Below are positions 8,899 to 17,930 of a stretch of DNA of 53,485 nucleotides, piece after piece. Position 1 is the first letter of the stretch, and each line of letters starts with the position of its first letter. The stretch is from Hyphomicrobiales bacterium (GTDB lineage: Bacteria > Pseudomonadota > Alphaproteobacteria > Rhizobiales > Rhizobiaceae), in assembly GCA_900465665.1 (NCBI GenBank), contig UBJO01000055.1:1-53485 (forward strand), written 5' to 3'. The notes below the pieces were generated by a model, which was not told where the DNA came from, did not search any database, and was given only the letters and a program-made list of their open reading frames with translations. A program made the translations under genes and the position numbers.

Positions 8899-9743
8899 GG
8901 CTCCGGTCACTGCTCTTCGTGCCGGGCGATCGACCTGACCGCATGAAGAAGGCGCTCGGGCTTTCCGCCGATGCCCTCATTCTCGATCTGGAAGATGCCG
9001 TTGCGCTTGCCGAGAAACCCGCCGCAAGAACGTCTGTCGCCACTTTCCTGCGATTGGCCGAACGGCCGGTCAAGCTCTTCGTGCGGGTGAACGCGCTGGA
9101 GAGCGGCCTCGTGGAGCAAGACCTCGCGGCCATTCTCGATGCCCGGCCCGACGCGCTCGTCCTGCCGAAGGCCGAGGGCAGTGCAAGTGTGGAGGCCTTG
9201 GCGGCTCTGGCCCCCGGTGTGCCGATCATGCCGATCGCGACGGAAACGCCCGCAGCAATCTTCCAACTCGGAAGCTATGCGGCCGTTCGTCACCTGATCC
9301 TGGGATTGACCTGGGGGGCGGAGGATCTGCCAGCGGCGATCGGTGCCGCACGGTCGCGAAATGACGATGGCAGCTATACCCATCCCTATGAATTGCTGCG
9401 CTCTCTGACACTGTTTGCCGGCCACGCCGCCGGTGCCGCTGTCATCGAGACCATCTACCCGGCCCTCGGCGATCTGGAGGGCCTGCGACGCTACGCGCAC
9501 CGGGCGCGCAGCGATGGCTTCACGGGAATGATGGCAATTCATCCATCTCAGGTCCCCGTCATCAACGAGGCCTTCTCGCCGACGCAGGCAGAAGTCGAAA
9601 GAGCTCAAGCCATCGTCGCGGCATTCGAAGCGAACCCGGCAAAGGGCGTGCTTCAACTTGACGGCCGGATGATCGACACCCCCCATCTGCGGCATGCCCG
9701 CCGCATATTGGGGCTCGTGGATGATATTACGCGGCGGCGTTAG
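8895..9743 (+). CDS. CitE-like HpcH/HpaI-family CoA-ester lyase
   Basis: 282 residues. RSLLFVPGDRPDRMKKA, ALILDLEDAVALAEK, VRVNALESG, LVLPKAEG and LGLTWGAEDLPAAIG are the TIM-barrel blocks of citrate-lyase-beta/citramalyl-CoA/malyl-CoA lyases, including the Mg-binding acids. DGFTGMMAIHPSQVPVINEAF is the typical C-terminal block. It overlaps maoC by 4 nt (ATGA) and ends the operon. Family members split beta-hydroxyacyl-CoA esters into acetyl-CoA and a keto acid; here HMG-CoA or citramalyl-CoA are candidates. No DRE-TIM HMG-CoA lyase is present in the window. Confidence 0.88.
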   Translation: MRLRSLLFVPGDRPDRMKKALGLSADALILDLEDAVALAEKPAARTSVATFLRLAERPVKLFVRVNALESGLVEQDLAAILDARPDALVLPKAEGSASVEALAALAPGVPIMPIATETPAAIFQLGSYAAVRHLILGLTWGAEDLPAAIGAARSRNDDGSYTHPYELLRSLTLFAGHAAGAAVIETIYPALGDLEGLRRYAHRARSDGFTGMMAIHPSQVPVINEAFSPTQAEVERAQAIVAAFEANPAKGVLQLDGRMIDTPHLRHARRILGLVDDITRRR

Positions 9744-10634
9744 CTTGCTTGTGCCGCGCGTCCGAGAACCAGAAGCTGCATTCGCACTAACATGAAGTAC
9801 TTCAAATATATAGATCGGCGCGCTTTGTTCTGGGTTTGGTTTGCCTGATGCTTTAGCGGCACCACCGATTTTTTTCTGAGACGGAACAATGTGAGGGTTG
9901 CCTTCCTGTTTCAAGCCTCCTTAGGTTTAAGCCTGATCCCGTCATTGATGAACATCTCACCGTCAGTTTCCTCATCGTGCTATCTTTCGCTACGAGTAAA
10001 CAGGCGCAGCAACCGACGAATGAAGTTCGATCGGCCTGCCCACCGAACTTCATCGCGCAATGCTCCCGCTGGGACGCCTAAAGGCACGGAGCCATGGAGG
10101 CGCCGACCTGGTTTCAACAGCATAACGCTTCACTTTCAAGATCAAAACGCGAAGCAACCTCGAAACGTGGAAGGCCCGAAGAAGAGTTCGAACGAGGCCG
10201 GTCGCAGACCGATGTCACGCCGGTGACAGGAACGGCCGCCGCCGCACTAGAACATCCGATTGCCGTGCAACGCGACGCGGTCAAGTCCTCCTGCCAATCC
10301 GACGTCATGGCGCACTACTCGGGTGTAAAGCCTGGGAAGCGCAGGCTGTCGCGTGTTGCCCCCATCATAGCGGCCTCGCCATCATGGCAGGCCGCGGTAG
10401 GCGCGCTCGTTGAGCACAGGGCAGGCCAAATGATCAACCCTACCGAGCGTCCTGATAGAGGTGAGGCGGCCGTTGCAGGCGTCACTTGCCTTCACGATGA
10501 ACCGCTTGTCGCCCCCTAACAGCGGTTACCGAGCAACGCTCCTCAGGTGGACCTCAGCACTGGCCGATTGCCGTTGGATTTGGCTCGGATGGGCAAAGCC
10601 GAGTGTTTTTAGGGGTGCATAATATATCAGGCAC
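9744..10634. other. 890-nt stretch without a supported gene
   Basis: Several short overlapping frames exist but none has protein-like composition or a family I recognise. Structure: a 10-bp inverted repeat ATGAAGTTCG / CGAACTTCAT with a 14-nt loop at 10020-10053, and a small palindrome GAAGTACTTC near 9793. A T-run (TTTTTTT) near 9870 could end a transcript but lacks a clear stem. It could hold a small RNA or a fully decayed gene. Confidence 0.4.
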
Positions 10635-10937
10635 TCAAGGGGAAACACAGGCCGAGCGCCTGCCGGGCGAGATCTCATAGGTGTTGTCCGTCGCGTGGTA
10701 AGACAGATAGCGCTCGGCGCACCAGCGGATATGGCTGATTTCGGCGGGCGAGAGAACAGAATTGTCGCCCTCTCCGACGGCGCCTTCCTGCGTATACGCG
10801 GCAACGGCACCTTGCGAGCGAGCCTTCATTCCATCGGCGGCCCCGGCCATACTGAAGGCGTGGGCCGATCCAAATGACGATGCGACCATGACAGCGGTCG
10901 CGAAAAACGGTACTACTATTTTAAAGGTCATGGCCAT
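10635..10937 (-). CDS. BA14K-like small secreted protein
   Basis: 100 residues. Residues 1-27 form a Sec signal peptide (MAMTFKIVVPFFATAVMVASS then FGSAHA). The C-terminal third, HIRWCAERYLSYHATDNTY ending in a second Cys, is the BA14K motif (WCxxRYxSYxxxTxTY..C) common in Brucella and Rhizobiaceae. Members are small periplasmic or surface proteins of uncertain function, some immunoreactive. The middle segment is low in features. It is an isolated gene reading away from the pnt genes. Confidence 0.8.
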   Translation of the reverse strand: MAMTFKIVVPFFATAVMVASSFGSAHAFSMAGAADGMKARSQGAVAAYTQEGAVGEGDNSVLSPAEISHIRWCAERYLSYHATDNTYEISPGRRSACVSP

Positions 10938-11063
10938 CGCCGCCTCCGCAATACATCTCGGGGAAACAACGATAGGCGTTAACTTTTGTTCCGCTCGGCC
11001 TGTCTAGCTGGGAAACACGTCCGAGTTATCGGGTTACGTTCTTTCTTGTCTTGCTGCTATTCT

Positions 11064-11092
11064 GCCAGCGGGCGGATAACTCGCCCGCTGGC
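11064..11092 (-). terminator. Hairpin after pntB
   Basis: A perfect 11-bp stem GCCAGCGGGCG / CGCCCGCTGGC with a 7-nt loop lies 12 nt past the pntB stop on the minus strand. No run of T follows on that strand, so termination may be Rho-assisted. Confidence 0.6.
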
Positions 11093-11104
11093 TTCTTGGA
11101 TAGA

Positions 11105-12538
11105 CTACTGGATCTGGGAGAGGAGCTCCGTCACCGACTTCTTCGCGTCTCCGTAGAACATCCGTGTGTTCTCCTTGTAGAAGAGCGGGTTTTCGATGCC
11201 GGAATAACCGGTGCCCTGTCCACGCTTGGAGACGAAAACCTGCTTGGCCTTCCAGACTTCGAGAACCGGCATGCCCGCGATCGGCGAGTTCGGGTCTTCT
11301 TGGGCAGCCGGATTGACGATGTCGTTGGAGCCGATGACGATGACGACGTCGGTCTCGGGGAAATCGTTGTTGATCTCGTCCATTTCTAGCACGATGTCGT
11401 AGGGCACCTTCGCTTCGGCGAGCAGCACGTTCATGTGGCCCGGCAGACGTCCTGCGACGGGGTGGATCGCGAAACGCACGGTCTTGCCGGCGGCGCGCAG
11501 CTTGCGGGTGAGTTCGGAGACGGCCTGCTGCGCCTGCGCCACCGCCATACCGTAGCCGGGCACGATGACGACGCTGTCGGCATCGTTGAGCGCGGATGCG
11601 ACGCCCTCGGCATCGATGGCGATCTGCTCGCCTTCGATTTCCATGGCAGGACCCGTGGTGCCGCCGAAGCCGCCCAAGATGACGGAGACAAACGAGCGGT
11701 TCATCGCCTTGCACATGATATAGGATAAGATCGCACCCGAGGAGCCGACCAGCGCGCCGGTGACGATCAGGAGATCGTTGCCGAGCGTGAAGCCGATGGC
11801 GGCGGCCGCCCAGCCGGAATAGCTGTTCAGCATCGAAACCACGACCGGCATGTCGGCGCCGCCGATGCCCATGATCAGGTGGTAGCCGATGAAGAAGGCG
11901 AGCAGCGTCATCAGGATGAGCGTCCAGACGCCAGCATCGTTGGCGTACATCAGGAGTAGAATCAGCGACAGGATCGCGGCGGCGGCATTGAGAAAATGCC
12001 CGCCTGGCAGCTTCGTCGCCTTTCCCTCGATCTTGCCGGCCAGCTTGCCGAAGGCAACGACCGAGCCGGTGAAGGTGATCGCACCGATGAAGACGCCGAG
12101 AAAGACCTCGACCTTCATGATCGCGAGCTCGACCAGGGTCTTGTGGGCGAGAATGCTGGCAAAGCCATTGAGTGCGGCGCGTGCCGCCTCATCCATGCCG
12201 GAAACGCGCCATGCCTCGATATGGGCGTTATAGCCAATGAAGACGGCCGCGAGGCCGACGAAGGAATGGAGTGCCGCCACGAGCTGCGGCATCTCTGTCA
12301 TCTGCACACGGTTTGCCACGTAATAGCCGGCGATGGAGCCGGCCACAATCATCGGCAGAATGATCAACCAGTTGCTGACACCGGGGCCGAAAATGGTCGC
12401 GACAACGGCGAGCGCCATGCCGACAATGCCGTACCAAGCGGCGCGCTTGGCGCTTTCTTGGCCCGACAGGCCGCCGAGCGAGAGGATGAAAAGCACAGCC
12501 GCGGAAATATAGGCGGCCGAAACGATACCAATCGTCAT
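11105..12538 (-). CDS. pntB: NAD(P) transhydrogenase, beta subunit
   Basis: 477 residues. About nine membrane helices fill residues 1-270; the C-terminal NADP-binding domain III begins with VVIVPGYGMAVAQAQ and holds FAIHPVAGRLPGHMNVLLAEA, VVIVIGSNDIVNPAA and FVSKRGQGTGYSGIENPLF. With PntA it couples hydride transfer from NADH to NADP+ to inward proton movement at the cytoplasmic membrane, supplying NADPH. It lies 32 nt after pntA on the same strand. Confidence 0.96.
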   Translation of the reverse strand: MTIGIVSAAYISAAVLFILSLGGLSGQESAKRAAWYGIVGMALAVVATIFGPGVSNWLIILPMIVAGSIAGYYVANRVQMTEMPQLVAALHSFVGLAAVFIGYNAHIEAWRVSGMDEAARAALNGFASILAHKTLVELAIMKVEVFLGVFIGAITFTGSVVAFGKLAGKIEGKATKLPGGHFLNAAAAILSLILLLMYANDAGVWTLILMTLLAFFIGYHLIMGIGGADMPVVVSMLNSYSGWAAAAIGFTLGNDLLIVTGALVGSSGAILSYIMCKAMNRSFVSVILGGFGGTTGPAMEIEGEQIAIDAEGVASALNDADSVVIVPGYGMAVAQAQQAVSELTRKLRAAGKTVRFAIHPVAGRLPGHMNVLLAEAKVPYDIVLEMDEINNDFPETDVVIVIGSNDIVNPAAQEDPNSPIAGMPVLEVWKAKQVFVSKRGQGTGYSGIENPLFYKENTRMFYGDAKKSVTELLSQIQ

Positions 12539-12570
12539 ATTGAAAAAATCCCTTGATATCCCTGGCCCGA

Positions 12571-14151
12571 TCAGGACTTCTGGAACATGGCGAGCATGCG
12601 CCGCGTGACAAGAAAGCCGCCCACGATGTTGATCGTCGCGACCAGCACCGACAGAGCGGCCAGAATGACGACCAGCCAGTTGCCGGAACCGATCTGCAGC
12701 AGCGCGCCGAGAATGACGATGCCCGAGATCGCGTTGGTCACCGCCATCAGCGGCGTGTGCAGCGAATGCGACACGTTCCAGATCACCTGGAAGCCGATGA
12801 AGCAGGCGAGCATAAAGACCACGAAATGGTTCATGAAGCTTGCCGGGGCATAGGCGCCGACCAGGAGCAGCAGCGCGGTGCCGATCAGAAGCAGGAAGCC
12901 CTGGCTCTTCGTCTGCGCCTTGAAGGCGGCTGCCTCGCGCGCGCGCTTTTCCTCAGGCGTGGGCTCCTTGGTCTTTTCCCTTGGCTTCTGGGCGGCGATC
13001 GCCTGGATCTTCGGCGGCGGTGGCGGATAGGTCACCGCGCCCTCGAAGGCGACGGTTGCGCCGCGGATGACATCGTCTTCCATGTTGTGGACGACCTTGC
13101 CATCCTTGGCAGGCGTCAAATCCGTCATCATGTGGCGGATGTTGGTGGCGTAGAGCGTCGAGGATTGCGCGGCCATGCGGCTCGGGAAATCGGTATAGCC
13201 GACGACGATCACGCCGTTGTCGGAGACGATCTTCTGATCGGCGACCGTCAGGTCACAGTTGCCGCCACGCTCCGCCGCGAGGTCGATGATAACAGAACCC
13301 GGCTTCATCAGCGCAACAATGTCTGATAGCCACAGCTTCGGCGCATCGCGGCCGGGGATCAGGGCAGTGGTGACGACGATATCGATCTCGGGCGCCAGTT
13401 CGCGGAACTTTTCCAGCTGCTTCTCGCGGAACTCCGGCGACGACGGGGCTGCATAGCCACCGGTGGCGGCGCCGTCCTGCTGGCTCTCCTTGAAATCCAG
13501 GAAGACGAACTCGGCGCCCATGGATTCGATCTGTTCGGCCACTTCCGGGCGGACGTCGAAGGCATAGGTGATCGCGCCGAGCGAGGTCGCGGTGCCGATG
13601 GCGGCAAGGCCGGCAACGCCGGCGCCGATGACGAGCACCTTTGCAGGCGGCACCTTGCCGGCGGCGGTCACCTGACCGGTAAAGAAGCGGCCGAAATTGT
13701 TGCCCGCCTCGATGACGGCGCGATAGCCGGCGATGTTGGCCATCGATGACAGGGCGTCCATCTTCTGCGCGCGGCTGATGCGCGGCACCATGTCCATGGC
13801 GATGACGTTGGCGCCGGTGGCCTTCACCTCTTCCAGAAGGGCGGCGTTCTGCCCGGGATAGAAGAAGGAGATCAACGTCTTGCCGGTCGAAAGGAGGCGC
13901 GCCTCGGCATCGGTCGGCGGGCGGACCTTAACGATCACGTCGGCCGACGACCACAGGGCATCCGCCGACGGCGCGACCTCGACACCAGCGGCGCGATAAG
14001 CGTCGTCGGAAAAGCCCGCACCAACTCCGGCGCCTGTCTCAACCAGACAGCTATAACCCAATTTCTGCAGTTGCTCAGCCGAAGCCGGCGTCACCGCCAC
14101 GCGACTTTCCCCAGAGGAAAGCTCTTTAGGACTGCCGATAATCACTGTCAT
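12571..14151 (-). CDS. pntA: NAD(P) transhydrogenase, alpha subunit (undivided)
   Basis: 526 residues. NAD-binding domain I occupies about 1-380 (GSPKELSSGESRVAVTPASA, VLVIGAGVAGLAAIGTATSLG, RPEVAEQIESMGAEFV, VSDNGVIVVGYTDFPSRMA). A linker rich in Pro, Lys and Glu follows, then a C-terminal membrane part with about four helices (SQGFLLLIGTALLLLVGAY onwards). Many alphaproteobacteria split this subunit into PntAA and PntAB; here it is one chain, as in enterobacteria. It precedes pntB in a two-gene operon. Confidence 0.95.
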   Translation of the reverse strand: MTVIIGSPKELSSGESRVAVTPASAEQLQKLGYSCLVETGAGVGAGFSDDAYRAAGVEVAPSADALWSSADVIVKVRPPTDAEARLLSTGKTLISFFYPGQNAALLEEVKATGANVIAMDMVPRISRAQKMDALSSMANIAGYRAVIEAGNNFGRFFTGQVTAAGKVPPAKVLVIGAGVAGLAAIGTATSLGAITYAFDVRPEVAEQIESMGAEFVFLDFKESQQDGAATGGYAAPSSPEFREKQLEKFRELAPEIDIVVTTALIPGRDAPKLWLSDIVALMKPGSVIIDLAAERGGNCDLTVADQKIVSDNGVIVVGYTDFPSRMAAQSSTLYATNIRHMMTDLTPAKDGKVVHNMEDDVIRGATVAFEGAVTYPPPPPKIQAIAAQKPREKTKEPTPEEKRAREAAAFKAQTKSQGFLLLIGTALLLLVGAYAPASFMNHFVVFMLACFIGFQVIWNVSHSLHTPLMAVTNAISGIVILGALLQIGSGNWLVVILAALSVLVATINIVGGFLVTRRMLAMFQKS

Positions 14152-14561
14152 CTTTACTTTATCCCTGATGGAGGATCGAACCTTAAGCCGGAGACCTGCG
14201 TAGCCGGATATGATGGGTTTGATGAACCAAGAGAACAGGAACTGTCCAGTACCGAAAAGTGCTAATCCAGCTCGTTGTGCCGCTATGCAGACTGCTAATC
14301 GATTTTTATTTTGAGATTGCTTGGTCAGGCGCGGCCAACCCCAGTCATCACTGTCTTTAAGGGCATGACTGGCCTGAGGTGACTATTCGATAGATCAGCC
14401 AACAAGGCGGGCTCGCTCAAGGAGATTTTGCACAAAGCAAGAAAGAAGGGACGGTATTTCGAGGTGGGCGGCATTAGCGCCGTACACCTCCTCAATCACA
14501 CGGGAGTGCCTAGGATTGAAGATAGGTGGCCCTCATTTTGCTTGCGGTTAATCTTCTGCTC
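14152..14561. other. 410-nt gap upstream of pntA, possible gene scrap
   Basis: The promoter of pntAB must lie here, though no clear -35/-10 pair stands out. On the plus strand 14383-14565 is an open frame without a start codon, reading AGSLKEILHKARKKGRYFEV then GGISAVHLLNHTGVPRIED. The composition looks like real protein, but I do not recognise the family; it is probably a remnant. Confidence 0.35.
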
Positions 14562-15014
14562 CTAGTGAATATAGTCCTCTATCTGCAGCGCGTCCTCGTC
14601 GATCCACAGGCCGCAACCTGAGCGATCAGGCCGCAGGTCCATGTGGGCACTGACAGGCATCTTCTGCTTACCGCGCGTGAACGTATGGCTTAAAGTCCAT
14701 CGCCTTGAAATAGGCTGCGCTGCGCACATCTGTGTGTTCATCGCGGCCGCAAGCCGACCTACCGGATTATGCCGCGCAACCGTCAAATAACGTGTTTCTG
14801 CGATCGCCGCGATGCCTCGCATTTCGCTGACACTGCCAATCACGCAGACATCCGGCCGGATGATCTCGGCGTCACGACCCGACAGCAGCGCCAGACGTGT
14901 GGGTGAGGACGGCAAGGGCTGTCCCTTGCCGTCCTGGAAGTTCGCGAATTCGTCCAGCGGTCGGCTCAGGTCGCCACGCAGATCAAGGCGCCGATTACCA
15001 TGTCTGGCGATCAT
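14562..15014 (-). pseudogene. Mandelate racemase/enolase-superfamily dehydratase remnant
   Basis: The frame reads LRGDLSRPLDEFANF, then SGRDAEIIRPDVCVIGSVSE, MRGIAAIAETRYLTVARHNP and GCGLWIDEDALQ. This follows the C-terminal barrel of galactonate-type dehydratases (D-x-H-G-R, then R-x-A-D-I-x-Q-P-D, G-G-I-x-E, and H-N-P), with the metal-binding ExxAYY region and first half missing. Spacing between blocks is shortened and some catalytic positions have changed, so this is a decayed 3' end. It neighbours a second remnant on the other strand. Confidence 0.65.
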
Positions 15015-15089
15015 ATTAGCTCCGACGTTGAGGTGGTCGGTAACACGGGGCTAGACGTGATGTTGCCGGGCAGGAGATCAACCGATATG

Positions 15090-15435
15090 TCAATGCGATC
15101 GTCATCGGCCCGCGACCAGTCGATCCGTCGGCAGATAATCAACACGGCCGCGAACGCCATGAACCAGCGCACTCAGGGATCGCCGCGATGGTGGAGCAGC
15201 CGACCGCCGCCAGCGACAGTCTTGCAAGAGATGCTGCTCCGCTCAACTAGCTGTTCTCGCGCTTCAATCTTGGCGACAAGCTCAGCGGCCGGCGGCCATT
15301 GCCGGCGTGGTGCGAGAGGCATCCTCCGCCAGCTCAAGCGTTATATCGTCTGCGCGGGCACTTGGGCGAAAGATCGCCACTGCCTTCGACGGTCGCGCCA
15401 CGGCTGCTGTCGAAAAGGCATGGAAAGACTTCTGA
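15090..15435 (+). pseudogene. Methyl-accepting chemotaxis protein, decayed C-terminal end
   Basis: Fragments in three frames line up with the end of an MCP signalling domain: ARDQSIRRQIINTAANAMNQ then, after a one-base loss near 15177, IAAMVEQPTAASDSLARDAA, an in-frame TAG at 15248, and LFSRFNLGD. A last frame gives ARALGRKIATAFDGRATAAV and the terminal WKDF with stop at 15433. Rhizobial MCPs end in a similar RxLGRKxAxAF segment plus a WxxF-type pentapeptide for CheR/CheB docking. The sensor and HAMP parts are gone. Multiple frame changes and a stop make it a clear pseudogene. Confidence 0.7.
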
Positions 15436-15683
15436 TTGCCCTCGCGCCACACCTAGGCGTCGCTGGACGTTTGTGTGCTCCTCCTGCCACTCCAGTCTGT
15501 GCGACATTTTCGTGACACGTCGCTTTTGCCGAGAGCAGCGCGCTTTCGAAGTATCGGTTTCAACGTCTTGTGATCTGCTTCCGCCAAGGTTCTGCCTGAA
15601 TGTTACCGCTGTAGTTCGTGGCAAAGGATCGCGGAGACCGGCTGTCCGGCATGGTCTCGCGCGTTCAGTGTTGGGGATATTCA

Positions 15684-17183
15684 ATGGCAGATAAGTCGGC
15701 TTCGCGCCTTAAGCTAACTCTGGTGAGCGTGCTGGCGCTCGCGGCGAGCGGGATCGGCGCCCGCGCGGAACCACAGTCAGTGGCGCCGCCGGCGCAGGCT
15801 TCCGCGGCGCAAGGCTATGTCGTGCCGGAGCGCCGCTTGGTTCATATCACGCGGTCGGGCGATGATTCGGTGCTTTCGACGCTTTTCGACGGCGGTGCGG
15901 GCAACCCGGCGAAGATCATGCGGGAAATGGGCAGTCTATCGCTACAGATGAACAGCGACATAGCCGCGGCGCTCGAGGCTTACTACAGCCAGCCGAAGGC
16001 CAAGCTGATCTGGGTCGATGCGAAAGGCCCTAACGCAAGAGCCCGCCAAGCGCTCGCGCTCCTGCAGCAGGCCGATGACTGGGGTTTGACCGCGGCCGAC
16101 TATGCCATCGCGCCGGAGCCGGCTCGGCAAAATTCGGCTGATCAGTCGAAGGCTATGGCGACGTTCGAGCTCTCCCTGTCGAACAAGATGCTGATGTTCC
16201 TCCAGGATAATTTCAGGGGCCGCATCGATCCGAACAAGCTTTCGAATTATTACGATTTCAAGCGCAAGCCCGTCGATCTGCAGGCAACGCTTGCACGGCT
16301 CGCTGCCGCGCCGGATCTGATGTCGGCCGTCGATCGTTTCATGCCCAGCAGCCCGAAGTTCGCACAGCTTGCGGCGGAGCTGCACTGGTTGCGAAACTCC
16401 GGTCAGGGTGGAGACACGACTGTCAACATCAACAAGGTGACCGTTGCGATGGAAGAGCTGCGCTGGATGCCGCAGGAATTTCCTGATCGCTACGTTTTCA
16501 TCAACCAGCCCGCCTACATGGCCTATTACACTGAAAACGGTGATGTCACGCTTTCGATGAAAGCGGTGATCGGCCAGCAGGATCACCAGACCAACTTCTT
16601 CGATGCGACGATCAAGACCGTCGAGTTCAACCCGGATTGGGGCGTGCCGCAGTCGATCATCAAGAATGAAATGCTTCCGCATTTGAAGAAGGATCCGTCC
16701 TATCTCGACCGCGAGGGCTACAAGGTCTCCGTCAACGGCAAGTCCATGCCGTCAGCGAAGGTGGATTGGACGCAGCCGCTTGAAAACATCGCCGTCGTGC
16801 AGCCGCCGGGTGCGGACAACGCGCTTGGCCAGTTGAAGATCCTGTTCCCGAATCCGCACGCCATCTACATGCACGACACGCCAGCACGCGGGAAGTTTGC
16901 GTCTCAGGACCGGATGTTCAGCCACGGATGCGTGCGCCTGGAAAATCCGCGCGCCATGGCTGCCGCCGTGCTGAAGACGTCGTTGGATTCGGTCAGCCAG
17001 GAGATCGCAGCCGGCGAGAAGAAGGACGTTCCGGTTCCCGAGGAAATTCCGGTTTACGTTTCCTACTTCACCGCGTGGCCGACGGCGGATGGCATCATCC
17101 ACTATTACGATGATATCTACGGTCGCGATGCGCAGACGCTGAATGCGATAACGGCGACGTCTGCAAGCCGCGCTGCGCTTTGA
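15684..17183 (+). CDS. L,D-transpeptidase of the YcbB type
   Basis: 499 residues from ATG 15684 (GGGGA upstream), chosen because it starts a clean signal peptide: MADKSASRLKLTLVSVLALA then ASGIGARA. Residues about 95-260 form the scaffold domain of large L,D-transpeptidases. The YkuD catalytic domain follows: IYMHDTPARGKFASQ, then FSHGCVRLENP with nucleophile Cys416. It makes 3-3 peptide cross-links in periplasmic peptidoglycan, abundant in Rhizobiales. The C-terminal PVYVSYFTAWP and YDDIYGRD are standard for YcbB-like enzymes. It appears monocistronic and converges on the DUF4405 gene. Confidence 0.9.
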   Translation: MADKSASRLKLTLVSVLALAASGIGARAEPQSVAPPAQASAAQGYVVPERRLVHITRSGDDSVLSTLFDGGAGNPAKIMREMGSLSLQMNSDIAAALEAYYSQPKAKLIWVDAKGPNARARQALALLQQADDWGLTAADYAIAPEPARQNSADQSKAMATFELSLSNKMLMFLQDNFRGRIDPNKLSNYYDFKRKPVDLQATLARLAAAPDLMSAVDRFMPSSPKFAQLAAELHWLRNSGQGGDTTVNINKVTVAMEELRWMPQEFPDRYVFINQPAYMAYYTENGDVTLSMKAVIGQQDHQTNFFDATIKTVEFNPDWGVPQSIIKNEMLPHLKKDPSYLDREGYKVSVNGKSMPSAKVDWTQPLENIAVVQPPGADNALGQLKILFPNPHAIYMHDTPARGKFASQDRMFSHGCVRLENPRAMAAAVLKTSLDSVSQEIAAGEKKDVPVPEEIPVYVSYFTAWPTADGIIHYYDDIYGRDAQTLNAITATSASRAAL

Positions 17184-17204
17184 CAAGACGACAGTCGCGG
17201 TCAA

Positions 17205-17930
17205 TCACGCACGGGAGTTTCGCGAGCTGGCTCGGCGCCGGCCCGCGATATTCACCACGCAGTGGGTCGCGATCGCGGGTAGCGCCATCACGCCAACCCA
17301 GCGGACGAAGAATGGGGTTACGGACGTACTGAAATCCCAGAAGTTCGGGCTGAGGCGAAAAGACAATTTCGTCGCGATATCCAGGGTGGAGAGGCTTGCA
17401 AAGCCGATCACGAAAAGGATGGCAGCCAGCAAAAGCAGGAGCCGTGTCTGAAGGACGGTGGCTGGCGGGAGGTTGAAGGCGGCGTTGATAATCGCCCTGA
17501 TCCGTGGCCAATGCAGGCCCAGATGGCATCCGACCGCCCTGATGACCCAGTAGGCGGAGAACCAATGCAGCTCGCTCAAGGTGGCGCTATCGGGTAGCGG
17601 CAGCTTTGCGAACAGCGACTGGGAGATGGCTAGGCTCGTCACCAGCAGCACGATCATGTTGACGGCAAGCGCGACATGAAATGCGACGATGACGGTGCGC
17701 CGAACACCATAAGATCCCCGGGCAAGATTTCTGAACCAGCTTCGGTTCTGATAGATGTGCCTGATCAGGATCATGAACATCGCAGTGCCGAAAATCTCGT
17801 GCGCGAGATTGTCGAGCCACCAGTAGACAAGACAGAGCAGCAAAAGCCCCGCCATGCCTGCTGCAAGAATTATCCGACCGCCAAGTCTCTGACGGGCATG
17901 TCCCGAAGTCTTCATCGATGGCGTGGTCAA
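17205..17930 (-). CDS. DUF4405 four-to-five-helix membrane protein (cytochrome b-like)
   Basis: About 241 residues, with helices near 20-42, 48-62, 80-105, 125-150 and 170-195. Histidines in pairs (HEIFG, ILIRHIY, FHVALAVN, LHWFSAYW, CHLGLHW) suggest heme b ligation as in b561-type proteins; this is inference. The start may be TTG 17930, overlapping the P460 stop (TTGA), or ATG 17915. The overlap indicates translational coupling to the cytochrome P460 gene, so the pair likely forms an electron-transfer unit. Confidence 0.75.
   Translation of the reverse strand: MTTPSMKTSGHARQRLGGRIILAAGMAGLLLLCLVYWWLDNLAHEIFGTAMFMILIRHIYQNRSWFRNLARGSYGVRRTVIVAFHVALAVNMIVLLVTSLAISQSLFAKLPLPDSATLSELHWFSAYWVIRAVGCHLGLHWPRIRAIINAAFNLPPATVLQTRLLLLLAAILFVIGFASLSTLDIATKLSFRLSPNFWDFSTSVTPFFVRWVGVMALPAIATHCVVNIAGRRRASSRNSRA

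Noticed and set aside
10094..10519. 141-residue plus-strand frame in the gap after the CitE-like gene
   Set aside because: No motif, mixed composition, no ribosome site; treated as noncoding.
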